This document shows positions 27,718-38,581 of a DNA stretch of 64,000 nt, in pieces. The DNA lies in assembly GCA_009829735.1 (NCBI GenBank), contig CM020618.1:5702882-5766881 (forward strand). Reading direction: 5' to 3'. The DNA is from Pyropia yezoensis (Eukaryota; Rhodophyta; Bangiophyceae; Bangiales; Bangiaceae). The notes below the pieces were generated by a model. It ran no database searches, was not told where the DNA came from, and saw only the letters and a program-made list of their open reading frames with translations. Within the stretch, counting starts at the first letter, position 1; each line of letters opens with the position of its first letter. The position numbers and the translations under genes are program-made.

Positions 27718-28124
27718 CGGGGGGGGGGGGGGGGGGGGGGGGGAGGTTGGGCAGCTTGGGCCGCACCGCGCGCTGTGGATCAGCAGACCGACTGGGCCCG
27801 CAACCCGACCAGCACGCATCGAGGCTGGGCCCCCAAGCCGACCAGCACGCATCGAGGCTGGGCCCGCAAGCCGACCAGCACGCATCGAGGCTGGGCCCGC
27901 AAGCCGACCAGCACGCATCGAGGCTGGGCCCGCAACACCACCAGCACGCATCGAGGCTGGGCCCGCGAGCCGACCAGCACGCATCGAGGCTGGGCCCGCA
28001 ACACCACCAGCACACAACGAGGCTCGGCCCGCAACGCGAGCAGCACGCGGGGGCGGGGCGGGGCGGGGGGGCCCGCGGTGCGCTGTCGAGCGGCTGAGCG
28101 GCTGGGCCCACAACACGAGCAGCA
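27718..28124. repeat. Poly-G tract and 33-bp minisatellite
   Basis: A nearly pure G run of about 25 bp (27718-27744) is followed by about eight copies of a 33-bp unit (core GACCAGCACGCATCGAGGCT, then GGGCCCGCAAGCC) from about 27783 to 28050, decaying toward 28124. The family B LTR begins at 28125, at the decayed end of this array. No protein is evident. Confidence 0.75.
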
Positions 28125-28593
28125 TGTGGCAGTATTGACCCCCAGGTAGGGGGGCAACACGTACCATGCAAGGGGCGGCAGGCCACTAGCCTGATCCGTT
28201 CCATCCCCTGCATTTGGGTCCATATTCCCTAAGTTTGAGATAGTTAGCTTAGTAGTAAATCCAACTTGGATTTGAGGGTTTTCTTCATTTATCGTCTTGA
28301 ATTTTCGTGTGGCCCGGTGGGCAGGTGCTGGGGTGGGAGATTCTGAGTGGCGAGATTCTGAGTGGACCCTGGGGGGATAAGGGGAGGGACAGCGGGGCTT
28401 GGCCCTGCGTCCCCGTCCCGACCAAGAAACTGTTGGACCACACACCATCCTCTTGTTTGTCCGTGGGGGGTTTGCCCCACAACAGGGACAGAGTGTGTGC
28501 GACTTGCACTTCTTCCGGTTCCCCCGACATGGGAGGCAGCCCGCGTACACCGCCCCAACTTGGGTGCCGTGTGTGCATGTGGTTTTTGCCACA
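28125..28593 (+). repeat. 5' LTR of gypsy-B
   Basis: It is 469 bp with ends TGTGGCAG...TTGCCACA, and two copies of the 15-bp GATTCTGAGTGGCGA unit. It matches 139-622 almost throughout. The five bases before it are CAGCA. Confidence 0.85.
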
Positions 28594-28595
28594 TT

Positions 28596-28612
28596 TGGTG
28601 GAGCAGCAGGGG
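28596..28612 (+). promoter_or_regulatory. Primer binding site of gypsy-B
   Basis: TGGTGGAGCAGCAGGGG begins two bases after the LTR. It is identical to the family A primer site although the LTRs are unrelated. Confidence 0.75.
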
Positions 28613-28712
28613 ATAGAGGTAAACTTTACCTCCGGGTGCACCCGGGTGTAGGGGGCCCTCTGTCTCAGAGGAACGGTGGACTTGGACCGTGTCATACGGA
28701 TCGTTAGCCAAC

Positions 28713-29966
28713 ATGGCTAGCTCGGACCCCCCGTCATCCGGGGAGTACACGGGTGACGCACGTATTTCAGTGCCTTTGAATACTGGTGAGACGCAGGTGG
28801 GTTTACCTGGGGTCGCAGAGGGGCTGGAGGTCCCTCAAGCCAGCAGGACTGGAAGTACGGGCGGGCAACAGGCCACCCCGACTCAGTCGGGAGTTCACTC
28901 GGGTGACACTTCTGATGTGGGTGGGCCGAAGTCTGGCCACCGCGTGGTATACTCATCGAGAACGTCCCAAGGGGTGAGGACGGTCCCCGCGGGTTCCACT
29001 CGGGTTGGAGCCAACTTTGGCATGGAGCCGTCGCCAACTAGGCTTTCGGAGGACGGCGGACCTCCGTTGGTCGGCGATGGGCTGGCGCCCATGCCCCCGG
29101 TTGAGACCCCTGAGGAACGTGGTTACCCCTCAGGTGGACTCCCGGAGGCGGACCGACACTCAACTGGAGTCGTCAATCCACTCCTCGCGGAAACTGTCCG
29201 TCGGGAGGCGACCAATATGTTGCGGCAGACTTTGCCGGACCTGGTGGTCACGATGACGAATACTATTCTGAATCAGATTGTGGCGAGTTTGCCAGATGGC
29301 CTTAATGTCCAAACCGGATTGGGGCTTTCGAGCCCGCAGGCGCAGGGGGTATCCCCCCTTACGCCTATCTCTGGTCGCCCCGAACTGGGGGCGACACCTG
29401 TGACTCCCAACGAGGGAGCCACACCATACTCGGTGGGGCGTACGCCCTTCATGGGGGAGTTCCCCCCGGAAGCGCCGGCGGCTACACCAAGCGCGCCGCA
29501 CCGGACTACAGGCACTGAGAGTGAACTTACCCCAGTGCCACAGCGGCTGTTCCCTCAACGTGAGGTGCCGCCAAAGATCCAGGTAGCCAACCCGGTCTAC
29601 CAGAGGATCTTTGACTGTGAGACCTACGCTCTCCACAACAAGTCGGTGGTGTATGGTCCTGACCAGGCCCGAGCCATGGGCCGTGCCAAGAAGAATGCAC
29701 TTCATTCTTTTGGGCACAGAGCGGAGTGGGACGGAACTCCCCCCCTCCGTGTCTTTGAGTTCCTACGTCGTTTCACAAAAGCCTGTGACGACAATGCCAT
29801 AAGTGAGGGCATGGCTTTTTACATGCTACAGGAGTTTACGAAGGGCGACCTGCGGACAGATCTTATGTCCGTCATGCTCAGCTCCTCAAGTGGAGGCGCC
29901 TGGGAGGTGACGTCCTATTTGGAGCTCGTCAACTGGTTGATGAGAGCCATGGTTGATGACCCATGA
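28713..29966 (+). CDS. gag: Gypsy-B Gag, C-terminally truncated
   Basis: There are 417 codons from the ATG at 28713; the open frame starts at a GTG at 28689. The N-terminal half is Gly/Ser/Thr/Pro-rich. The C-terminal half (from about residue 290) has the helical, charged composition of a capsid domain, including Phe-Glu-Phe-Leu-Arg-Arg-Phe and Glu-Phe-Thr-Lys-Gly-Asp-Leu stretches. It stops at TGA before any zinc knuckle, whereas family A Gag has one. The following ORF starts inside the protease, so a deletion around 29945-29975 has removed nucleocapsid and protease N-terminus. Confidence 0.65.
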   Translation: MASSDPPSSGEYTGDARISVPLNTGETQVGLPGVAEGLEVPQASRTGSTGGQQATPTQSGVHSGDTSDVGGPKSGHRVVYSSRTSQGVRTVPAGSTRVGANFGMEPSPTRLSEDGGPPLVGDGLAPMPPVETPEERGYPSGGLPEADRHSTGVVNPLLAETVRREATNMLRQTLPDLVVTMTNTILNQIVASLPDGLNVQTGLGLSSPQAQGVSPLTPISGRPELGATPVTPNEGATPYSVGRTPFMGEFPPEAPAATPSAPHRTTGTESELTPVPQRLFPQREVPPKIQVANPVYQRIFDCETYALHNKSVVYGPDQARAMGRAKKNALHSFGHRAEWDGTPPLRVFEFLRRFTKACDDNAISEGMAFYMLQEFTKGDLRTDLMSVMLSSSSGGAWEVTSYLELVNWLMRAMVDDP

Positions 29967-31350
29967 GGTCGACGTGACCTATGGTGTAGTTGAGAACATA
30001 TCGGTACCCCTGCTTCTGGGTACCCCTTATGTCGTAACACAAGTGCCTTTGATTTGTGGCCCCGAGTACTGGGTCAAGTTGATGAATGGGGAAACTATCC
30101 CCATCCTTGGTAAGGGAAAGTCTGTGGCTCCTGTGACAGTCTCACAGTCGAAGCCTGTTTGCTCTGTGAGGAAAGCGTTTACTGCTACCCTGCGTTTAGC
30201 CCGTAAAGTCACGTTGCCCCCCAACTCGGTGGCGCACGTTGATGTTGTAACTGATTATACGGGGAACGGGTTGGTGCACCCTTACCCCCGTCTTGCCCGC
30301 AAGCACCAAGTGCATGTTGCCCTTGGCACGATGGTTTCCAAAGCCGGAGTCCCGTGGAGGATACAGGTGATGAACCTGAGCTCGTCGCCGCAGTACTTCA
30401 AGTCGGGAGCCAAGTTCGGCTATATCGACCAACACGAGGGACCGGTAGTAGCGGTTACCCTCAACGCGGGCGCAAGTAGCGACCCGAAGTCCGGAAAGGA
30501 GAAGCATCAAGCCAAGTCGGCCGCCTCTCCTCGACCCCATGTGAACATGGAGGGTGTCCCCTCCAGGTTGAGGGTTCAAGTTGAACGCCTCTTGGACCAA
30601 TATCACAAGTTGTGGGATGGTCAATTGGGACTCATGAGAGCCACCCAACACCGCATCGAGTTGAAGCCCGGTGCACCCCCTATACGCCAACAACCATATA
30701 GGGGAGGACCTCGTTCAGGGGCCCTCGTTAAGGAGCAAGTTGCTCGCATGGAGGCCCTCGATGTGATCGAGGCCAGCAACGCCGAGTGGGCGAGTCCGGT
30801 GGTTATCGTCCCCAAAGTTGAAGGGACCCCCCGGGTCTGTATCGACTACCGTAAGCTGAACGAGAGCATGGTGAAGGACAGTTATCCCCTACCTAGCATG
30901 GATGACTGTCTGGACTCTCTGGGGGAGGCGAACGTGTTCTCTACCCTGGACTGTAACGCGGAATACTGGCAAATTCCCATTGCCCCGGAGGACAGGCATA
31001 AAACTACCTTTACCTGTCACTGTGGTACCTACCAGTGCAAGCGTCTACCGTTTAGTCTGTGTAACGCGCCGGCAACTTTCCAGCGCGCTATGGACATGAT
31101 TCTGGCCGGAGTACGGTGGCAGATCTGTCTTGTGTACCTAGACGATATCATTGTGATCTCCCGAAGTCCGGAGGAACACATTGGCCATCTTGGCCAGGTG
31201 TTCAAGCTACTTGCTGACGCCGGTGTGTCACTGAAGGCGAGTAAGTGCCACCTCTTTACTCAAGAGGTGGAATACTTGGGACATGTTGTCCGTCCGGGGC
31301 GTCTCAGTGTCAACGAGAAAAACTTGAGGGCCACCCGTAAGGCTCAGTAA
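29953..31350 (+). pseudogene. pol: Gypsy-B pol, protease remnant and reverse transcriptase
   Basis: The frame begins inside the protease (VPLLLGTPYV corresponds to the second protease motif), so the catalytic DTG is missing. The reverse transcriptase follows: WASPVVIVPK, RVCIDYRKLN, SYPLPSMDD, LPFSLCNAPATFQRAMD and the active-site YLDDIIV. TAA at 31348-31350 interrupts the frame. Beyond it the same frame keeps the expected sequence (MRSFLGMCNVYRRFTKGF) for another 40 codons before a frameshift near 31480. Confidence 0.8.
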
Positions 31351-31493
31351 CCCCGGACCCAGACCCAGATGAGGAGCTTCCTCGGGATGTGTAACGTGTA
31401 CCGACGTTTCACCAAGGGCTTCACCAAGGTGGCGAAGCCGTTGAATGAGCTAGTGAGCTCAACGCTACCGAAGAACCTGCCTCCCCAAGTCGG

Positions 31494-33548
31494 GTGGAGC
31501 AGGAATCCTTTGAGACTCTTCGGGGACTTCTGCTGAAGCCCCCCATCTTGGCTATTCCCAGGTTGGGAGGCCACTACATCCTGGATGTGGACGCTAGCTA
31601 CGACCAACTTGGTTGTGTGTTGCTTCAGCAGCAGCCGGACAAGGAGTACTTGCCGGTGGGATACTTCAGTAAGGGGCTGAACTCGGCCGAGAAGAACTAC
31701 GGAGTCACCGAGTTGGAAGGACTCGCAGTGGTGTGGGCGGTGACGTCACTTCTTCACTACCTAGAGGGTGAGAAGTTCCTCGTCCGCTGTGACCACCGCG
31801 CGTTGCATTTCATCTTCAAGACGGACTGTACGAACACTCGTCTCAACCGGTGGAGGGAGCGACTGGCACCCTTCAACTTTGACATTGAGTACCGACCTGG
31901 CAGGCAACATGCCCTTGCCGACGGCCTCTCTCGGGTACCTACCGAGGGGCTGGACACTAACTCAGTCGATGAGGACATCTCCATTGTGGGGGTAGTCACG
32001 CGCTCGGGTCAGGCGTTGGACCCCGAGGCGCCAGGGAACAAGAAGTACTTGCCCCTGTCCCTGGACGAGGTGGTGAAGGTCCAGGCCGAGGGCCCCTTCT
32101 GCAAGTCGCAGAGGGATACACTGGATACGGTGGCGGAGACGCGGTTCTTTCTGGGAGACGATGGCCTCCTCATGAGGAGGGGGGTATTCCAGGGGACCGA
32201 ACAACTTGTCGGCCCCGCATCCCTCAAGGACAGTATCCTTGAGAGGGAGCATAACGCTCCCACAGGTGGACACACGGGGTCTAGTAAACTGTACCAGACC
32301 CTGAGGACCAGGTACTACTGGCCGTCCATGGTGGTGGACATCTACAGTTGGGTGGCTGCCTGCACAAGTTGTGCACAGAATCGTCTGATGGAACGGCGGC
32401 CTACTACGGCTATGCTATTGTTCCCGGCCAGGGAGCCCTTCGCCGCGTTGGCGATGGACATCCTTGGGCCACTGCCAGTGACCGAGGAGGGCAACCAGTA
32501 CCTCCTGGTCATCTGTGACCGCTTCAAGAAACTAACGCGAGCGATCCCACTGGCAGAGATCACGGCCATGTCGGTCGTGTCAGCCTTCCTAGATCACTGG
32601 GTTGCCGCGTATGGCATTCCGGATAGTACACTATCGGACAATGGACCGCAATTTGCGTCTGTACTGTTTCAGGGAGTGCTGGATATGTTGGGGGTTAAGG
32701 CAAACTATGCCAACCCCTACCACCCACAAACTAATGGGCAGGTGGAGCGCTTCAACAAAACTATTGTTAGGCAGCTGCTCCACTATTTGAGTGAGCACGT
32801 GAAGACGTGGGACCAATACATTTCTATTCTTACTACTGCCTACAATTCGCAGGTTCACTCATCTACCGGGGAAGTACACCTCGCTTTTGTGACCCCCCGT
32901 CGCGTGCGGTCTATTGCCGTGCGGCGGTCGCTCCCAACTAGGGAGGATGGTGGCAGTACGCCTACTCCTACTGAGAGTAAGGCGGAGTTCGCTGCTAGGC
33001 TTGAAAACCTCATCCCTAAAGTCAGGGCTGAGATGGACGAAGCACAAAAGCGCTACAAGCGTACCTTTGACAAAAAGGTGCGCAATGCTAAGCATGTCCC
33101 CGAGCAGCGTGACTGGGTGCTGGTACACTCGCACACCCCAACTGGGGGTAAGCTGGTATTCCAGACGAAGGGGCCGTACCAGGTCATTCGTACTGATGGG
33201 CGGCGCTTCACCATCGAAAGTGACGATGGGGTCCGCACAGCGAACGGACAGGACGTGGTCAAAGTTGCACCACCGCCTACAGGCGACCCAGCTTGGGCGC
33301 GTGCGTTGGAAGCGTGGCGCCTCCCCTCACTGCCTGCGGCCAAACAGGGCCCGCAGGAGTACGTGTTCGATAAGTTCATTGACCACGGATGGGATGAAGA
33401 CACTGACCGCCTCATGTTGAGGGTGCGTTGGTTTGGCTACAAAGCCAAGGACGATACGTGGGAGTATGTGGAGGACCTTCTTGCTGAGAAGGTCCGGGCG
33501 TACTGTGCCCGGAATGAGATAGACCCTAACAGCCCTCCCTCAACGTGA
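31494..33548 (+). pseudogene. pol: Gypsy-B pol, RNase H, integrase and chromodomain
   Basis: This is the second part of pol in a shifted frame, 684 codons open. RNase H: ILDVDAS, TELEGLAVVW, RCDHRAL, HALADGLSR. Integrase: zinc finger H-x4-H ... CTSC, core MDILGPLP, LSDNGPQF and NGQVERFNK for the D-D-E triad. C-terminal chromodomain: EYVFDKFIDHGWDED, then LRVRWFGYKAKDDTWE. It ends in TGA, about 110 bp before the stop of the convergent ORF. The domains here are intact, but the upstream breaks mean no full polyprotein. Confidence 0.85.
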
Positions 33549-33659
33549 GGGAAGGCCGAGCAACAGTGCCAAGAGAGTGCTTCAAGTCGAAGTGGTACGC
33601 AGAGTGGCTCTTAACTACAGCCCTAACCCTCACACTCTCACAACAAAGGCAGCTGCCAA

Positions 33660-34206
33660 CTAGGCAGGCATGCTAGACTCTCCCACTCCACGGCCCTCGC
33701 CCTCACGTGGAGGCGAGCGGCGAGACCCACGCCAATAACGGTCTCCACTCGTTGGAAGGGGCGGCGGCTCCAAGTCGGAACCGTCGCGCCCTTCACGGTC
33801 GCGCAAGTGGCGCCGACCGTGGCTACTCTTCTGCGTGGTCTTGCGCGCAAGTTTGCGACGCAGACGCTGGACAGACTCCGTCTCCGACGGGGTAGAGGAC
33901 TCCGAGACGGAGTAAGACAACTCGTCTTCCGACACGGAGGGAGAGCGCCGCGAGTGTCGGCGACGACGGCGAGGAGGCGAGTATGCCCGGCTCGCGCGAC
34001 GTTTGCCACGCCCAAGCTGGGCTGCCTTGGGCATAATAGCCCCAATGCGAGCCAACTCGGCTGTCATAAACTCCGCCACCGACTCGCAACTCGCGGTCGC
34101 CACTGCAGTTACGAACGCGCTCCTCAAGTTGAGGAGTCTCGGAACTTTGGAGGGTTGCGGTCGACGCGGCCAACCAGGAAATGGTGCGCACCAACGTGGT
34201 GATCAA
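33660..34206 (-). pseudogene. Remnant of antisense ORF in gypsy-B
   Basis: A minus-strand ORF (33660-34127, TAG stop) faces pol at the position the antisense gene occupies in families A and C. It is Arg/Ser-rich at the C-terminus. Upstream (to about 34206) a neighbouring frame looks protein-like (LVRTISWLAASTATLQ), suggesting one frameshift near 34120. A stretch with VRS/LRS-(A/S)-(F/L)-V and a following Leu-x-Arg-x-Gly resembles the family C C-terminal region, but the match is weak. The sequence further upstream to the gap is Pro-rich with broken frames. Confidence 0.35.
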
Positions 34207-34562
34207 TCTCTGAGGTTAGAGGCGTGGGCGGTAACACCAACTTGGGGTATACCGTCAGGAGGGTGGCCCCCAAGTTGGGGACACCGGGGTGGATGACTCC
34301 ACGGCCACGCTGATCGGGATGTTCCCGTGAGGCTGGAAAGGAACAGGAGGAAGCGGAGGGGCACGCCGAGGTGGCGGTACCGGGTGTAACTGCGACCCCG
34401 ACTTGGGGCCCCCGCTGTGGGTTGAGTCATATGGTCATCATAGGACGGCACGGCCATAACTATGGGCTTGTCGGGGGTGGCGCAGTGTGGCGATCCACCC
34501 CCGGGGCATACGGGTAGTCCCGATGCCCAACTTCTCTCGTAGGACCACACGGCCGTCGTGAA

Positions 34563-35062
34563 NNNNNNNNNNNNNNNNNNNNNNNNNNNNNNNNNNNNNN
34601 NNNNNNNNNNNNNNNNNNNNNNNNNNNNNNNNNNNNNNNNNNNNNNNNNNNNNNNNNNNNNNNNNNNNNNNNNNNNNNNNNNNNNNNNNNNNNNNNNNNN
34701 NNNNNNNNNNNNNNNNNNNNNNNNNNNNNNNNNNNNNNNNNNNNNNNNNNNNNNNNNNNNNNNNNNNNNNNNNNNNNNNNNNNNNNNNNNNNNNNNNNNN
34801 NNNNNNNNNNNNNNNNNNNNNNNNNNNNNNNNNNNNNNNNNNNNNNNNNNNNNNNNNNNNNNNNNNNNNNNNNNNNNNNNNNNNNNNNNNNNNNNNNNNN
34901 NNNNNNNNNNNNNNNNNNNNNNNNNNNNNNNNNNNNNNNNNNNNNNNNNNNNNNNNNNNNNNNNNNNNNNNNNNNNNNNNNNNNNNNNNNNNNNNNNNNN
35001 NNNNNNNNNNNNNNNNNNNNNNNNNNNNNNNNNNNNNNNNNNNNNNNNNNNNNNNNNNNNNN
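34563..35062. other. Assembly gap (500 N)
   Basis: The round 500-N run indicates a scaffold gap of unknown true size. It separates family B from family C sequence, so their relation is not established. Confidence 0.99.
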
Positions 35063-37226
35063 CTTCCCGCACAACTCCGCGGTGTTCGACGAGAAGCAGA
35101 CCGCGGCCTTCGAAGAGCTCAAGAAGCGCCTGACCACCACTCCAGTACTGGCGTTACCCAAGCGGGAGGGCCAGTTTGTTCTGGAGACTGATGCCTGTGG
35201 CGTCCAGGTGGGGTGCTCACTACTCCAGCAGCAACCTGATGGGCACTTCCTCCCGATAGGCTACTACAGTCGCGTCTTGACTCCAGCCGAGAAGAACTAT
35301 TCCACGACGGAGCGCGAGTGCTTGGCAGTCGTCTGGGCTTGCTTCCTGTTACGGCCATATCTTGAAGGACAAGAGTTCCTCATCCGGACGGATCACGCCA
35401 GTCTAAGGTGGCTGCTATGTATGGACAGCAGTCAAGGAAGGGTCGCCCGGTGGCGCCTACGCCTTTCGGAGTTCAAGTACAAGGTGTACACCAGAGCAGG
35501 GAGGGAGCACCACTGCGCCGACACCATGTCCCGGCTGGAGACTCCTGCAGCCGATACCGGTCCTATCCCGGAGGAAATACCTTGCTTCATCCTCCCAAAT
35601 GTCGGACGTGGCTGGCACGCTCCCTGTATGAGACACCTGAAGCTCATCAACCGGTGACCATTCACCGGATGCTGGAGGCACAACTGACGGATCCTCAATG
35701 CTTGGAGCTTCGCCACCAAATGGACCTGAACCGGAACAGTCGTTTCTCCGAGTCTACGGACGGACTCCTAGTACGGGTGTCACCCTTCGATGGGGCCACT
35801 CAAGTCTACGTACCCCGGGGCCTACGAGCTGACATCCTACGCCTGGAGCACTCGTCTCCCCAGGCCGGACATCCTGGTATCAATCGGATGTATGCTTCCA
35901 TGAGACGACACTATTACTGGGAAACCATGGCCAGTGACGTCCATAAGTACCTGGAGGCTTGTGTTTCGTGTGCAAGGAACCGGTTGTCCCAGAGGAAGAA
36001 GACTTCTAAGCTACGCCTATTCCCTGCGGCGGAGCCCTTTGCAAGCTTAAGCATGGACATCCTGGGGCCCCTACCTGAAACATCCAGTGGCAACATATAC
36101 CTGCTCATCATTTGTGACCGGTTCTCCAAGTTCACTCAAGCAATCCCGCTGAGGACCATCACGGCTCTGGATGTCACGTCAGCCTTCTGCGAGTACTGGA
36201 TAGCTGCCTACGGCCCTCCAGACTCCGTCTTAACCGACAACGGTCCCCAGTTTGCATCCCTGTTCTTCCAAGGAATCTGTGACCTGATGGGCATCAAGAA
36301 CTTGTACACCACGACGTACCACCCGCAAACGAACGGCCAGGTGGAACGATTCAACCGGACCCTAGTGGACATGCTACGGCACTACGTGGAGGAGCACCAA
36401 GAAGACTGGGACGAGCTCCTGGCTGTCCTCACTCTAGCCTACAACTCCCGAGTTCACCGGACAACGGGAGTCGCTCCACTCGACTTTGTCACCCCAAGGC
36501 GGCTGACCAACTTCTCCCTGGAAAGAATACCAGACGGTCTCCAGCCTGCACTCAAGTCAGGTCCCAAGTCAAAGGATGAGTTCTTGGAACAACTGAAGCT
36601 CCTGCTCCCAAGAGTCAAGGAGTCAATCTCGAAGACCCAGGAGCGATACAAGCGGGGCTATGACAAGGGCGTTCGGGAAAAGAACAAGGAACTGGGTGGT
36701 GGCGACTGGGTTTTTGTGGACAACCAGAGCAAGACCCGGGGGAAGCTGGACTCGAAGACGGATGGACCTTATGAGATCCTGAGTACGGACGGTTGGACCT
36801 TTTCTTCTAGACGTGGATGGCTCCCCGTACCGCGTGAGCAGCGACCATGTCACCCGAGCTCCACCGCCAAGCCAACGGGACTTGACCCGGCGCAAGCGGG
36901 CCGCAGTACCCTGGCTATCCCAAGAAGAAGGTCGGGAATATGTCTGCGTCAAGTTTGTGGACCATGCCTGGAGAGACGGACGCCTGTACCTGCGAGTACG
37001 CTGGTTCGGTTTTAACCCGGCAGATGATACCTGGGAACCCTCAAACCGGCTACCCATCGCGGATGTCTGTGCCTACACGCGACGGAACGGGATAGAGGGC
37101 ACTCCAGTGGCCAGAGCCGGCAAGATTCTGGAGTCGGACTCGGAGGAGGACCAAGAGGATGGGGCCAACCAAGACCCTCGGGACGAGCCGAGTTCATCCG
37201 CAACGGATGCGGAACAAGAGGATTGA
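35063..37226 (+). pseudogene. pol: Gypsy-C pol: RNase H, integrase, chromodomain
   Basis: RNase H comes first (VLETDACGVQ, TERECLAVVW, RTDHASL, HHCADTMSR). Around 35620-35660 the frame shifts, then the integrase zinc finger (H-x4-H, CVSC), core (MDILGPLP, LTDNGPQF, NGQVERFNR) and GPY-like region follow. Near 36790-36815 the frame shifts back, and the chromodomain (EYVCVKFVDHAWRDG, then LRVRWFGFNPADDTWE) and an acidic Ser/Glu tail end at TGA. Two frameshifts make this copy non-functional unless they are sequencing errors. Confidence 0.85.
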
Positions 37227-37371
37227 GAAGAAGGGAACGGGTATATCAAGGAGAACACGCAATACAAGCATGGAACAATCAAGGAAAACAAGCACCCGCT
37301 CGGGCAACCCTTCTCTCCGCCTCTTCCCTCCTCGCTTCTCCCAAGACCCTCACCCTCCTTGCCTCCAACTA

Positions 37372-38214
37372 CTACTCCCGGCGCGGACGCTGAGCCGCGG
37401 GAGTGTCCTCCAGCGCTGCCTCCGCGGCACGACGGGAACCGGAGGAAGACGGGATGACGTAGTGCGGTGGACGCGGTGCATCCCGGTATGAAGCCATCGG
37501 AGTAGTACCGGTAGTTGCCGGGGGCTCCCGCTCATCCAGATATGCCCGTCGGCGCCCCTGGAAGCCAGTGAAGGTTTCTGACCACTGCTGGGCCAAGCCA
37601 TGCCGCGTCAAGGTCGCCAGAAGTTCGCCAACCACCGGGCTGTTCGACATCTGGCCGCTGTCCGCGCAAGCAAACACCCGGTCAACCACGTTGTTCAAGA
37701 CGCTGGCGTAAGTGCCCAGCACCAGGGAAGACCTGACGCCCTCAACCTGCACCGGAAGACGACCCAGCTGGTCTTCAATCATACCGACGTCGTACTGGTC
37801 GCATGTCGGGCCACCTTGGTTCAGGTACCAGTCAGGCACCCGGATTCGGGTAAGGCGCAGAGTCGGCGCCGGAATCTCGAACCGCCCCGAGGATGACACC
37901 ACCAGACGGTCCATAACGGCCCCCGAAACCGGAGTACCCAACTCCAGCGGAGGCACAGCGCCGCCGGCGTTGGAAGAAGGCGTCCGAGGCGGAGCGGCCG
38001 GAGTGGTAGGCGACCGCACGGTCACCCCCAGACTCGCCGCAGACAGGCGCGGTGCCGGAGGAGCTTGAAGTACCGGCACAGCCGGAACAGGGCGTGAACG
38101 CGCCGGCGACGGTTCAGGCGAGGCCACCGGGGCGACAGGTGCAACAGGAGGAAGCGGAGCCGCCGCAGACGCCCGACCGACCGCTGCGGCCCATCCCGAC
38201 TCTTGCACAGGCGG
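37372..38214 (-). CDS. Gypsy-C antisense ORF, 3' part
   Basis: This is the C-terminal 280 codons of the antisense protein, ending in TAG at 37372. It begins Pro/Ala/Val-rich and becomes globular (around the LELGTPVSGAVMDRL and VPDWYLNQGG stretches), with a basic end. Removing A2 together with one CCCAG copy joins it in frame to 49039-50313, giving about 705 codons with no stop. It faces pol, leaving a 145-bp spacer, the same plan as in family A. Confidence 0.75.
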   Translation of the reverse strand, partial: PPVQESGWAAAVGRASAAAPLPPVAPVAPVASPEPSPARSRPVPAVPVLQAPPAPRLSAASLGVTVRSPTTPAAPPRTPSSNAGGAVPPLELGTPVSGAVMDRLVVSSSGRFEIPAPTLRLTRIRVPDWYLNQGGPTCDQYDVGMIEDQLGRLPVQVEGVRSSLVLGTYASVLNNVVDRVFACADSGQMSNSPVVGELLATLTRHGLAQQWSETFTGFQGRRRAYLDEREPPATTGTTPMASYRDAPRPPHYVIPSSSGSRRAAEAALEDTPAAQRPRRE

Positions 38215-38219
38215 CCCAG
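38215..38219. repeat. Target site duplication CCCAG, left
   Basis: It matches 49039-49043 on the other side of A2. Confidence 0.9.
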
Positions 38220-38581
38220 TGTAGCACAATAGGAATCCGTCGCACGTCCACTCTCAGGGAACACTCACCAAGGGGGATCGGCACCAACGTCACCGGGAGG
38301 CCAAGGTTGCTGTCCTTGGAGCGCAAGCCACGGGACCAAGATGGGAGCCCAAATGGGAGGGGTTTGTTGTTCTACCTTGGCCGGCGGTGGATTCGCCACC
38401 GGCCCCCTCGTTATAAACCCTCGGAGACACTACTAACTACCCTCCACCCCAAGATGCAAGTCCCTCTGGTCATACGTAACTTATAGATACCGTGACCAGC
38501 TCGGACTCTCAAATTGAAGTTAAGGATTAGAAGTAGCCCCCCTAATATTAGGGTCACAATACGGACAACCATATTGCTACA
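38220..38581 (-). repeat. 3' LTR of copy A2
   Basis: 362 bp, TGTAGCA...TGCTACA, with TATAAA retained on the plus strand. The polypurine tract follows at 38582-38594. Confidence 0.95.

Larger units (their letters stand above)
28125..34562 (+). mobile_element. Gypsy-B element, decayed, 3' end lost in gap
   Basis: The plus-strand chromodomain gypsy element comprises 5' LTR, PBS, gag, a pol broken by deletion, stop and frameshift, and then a minus-strand ORF fragment convergent with pol. No 3' LTR is present before the assembly gap at 34563. Pol sequence is clearly distinct from families A and C. It is non-autonomous as assembled. Confidence 0.8.
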
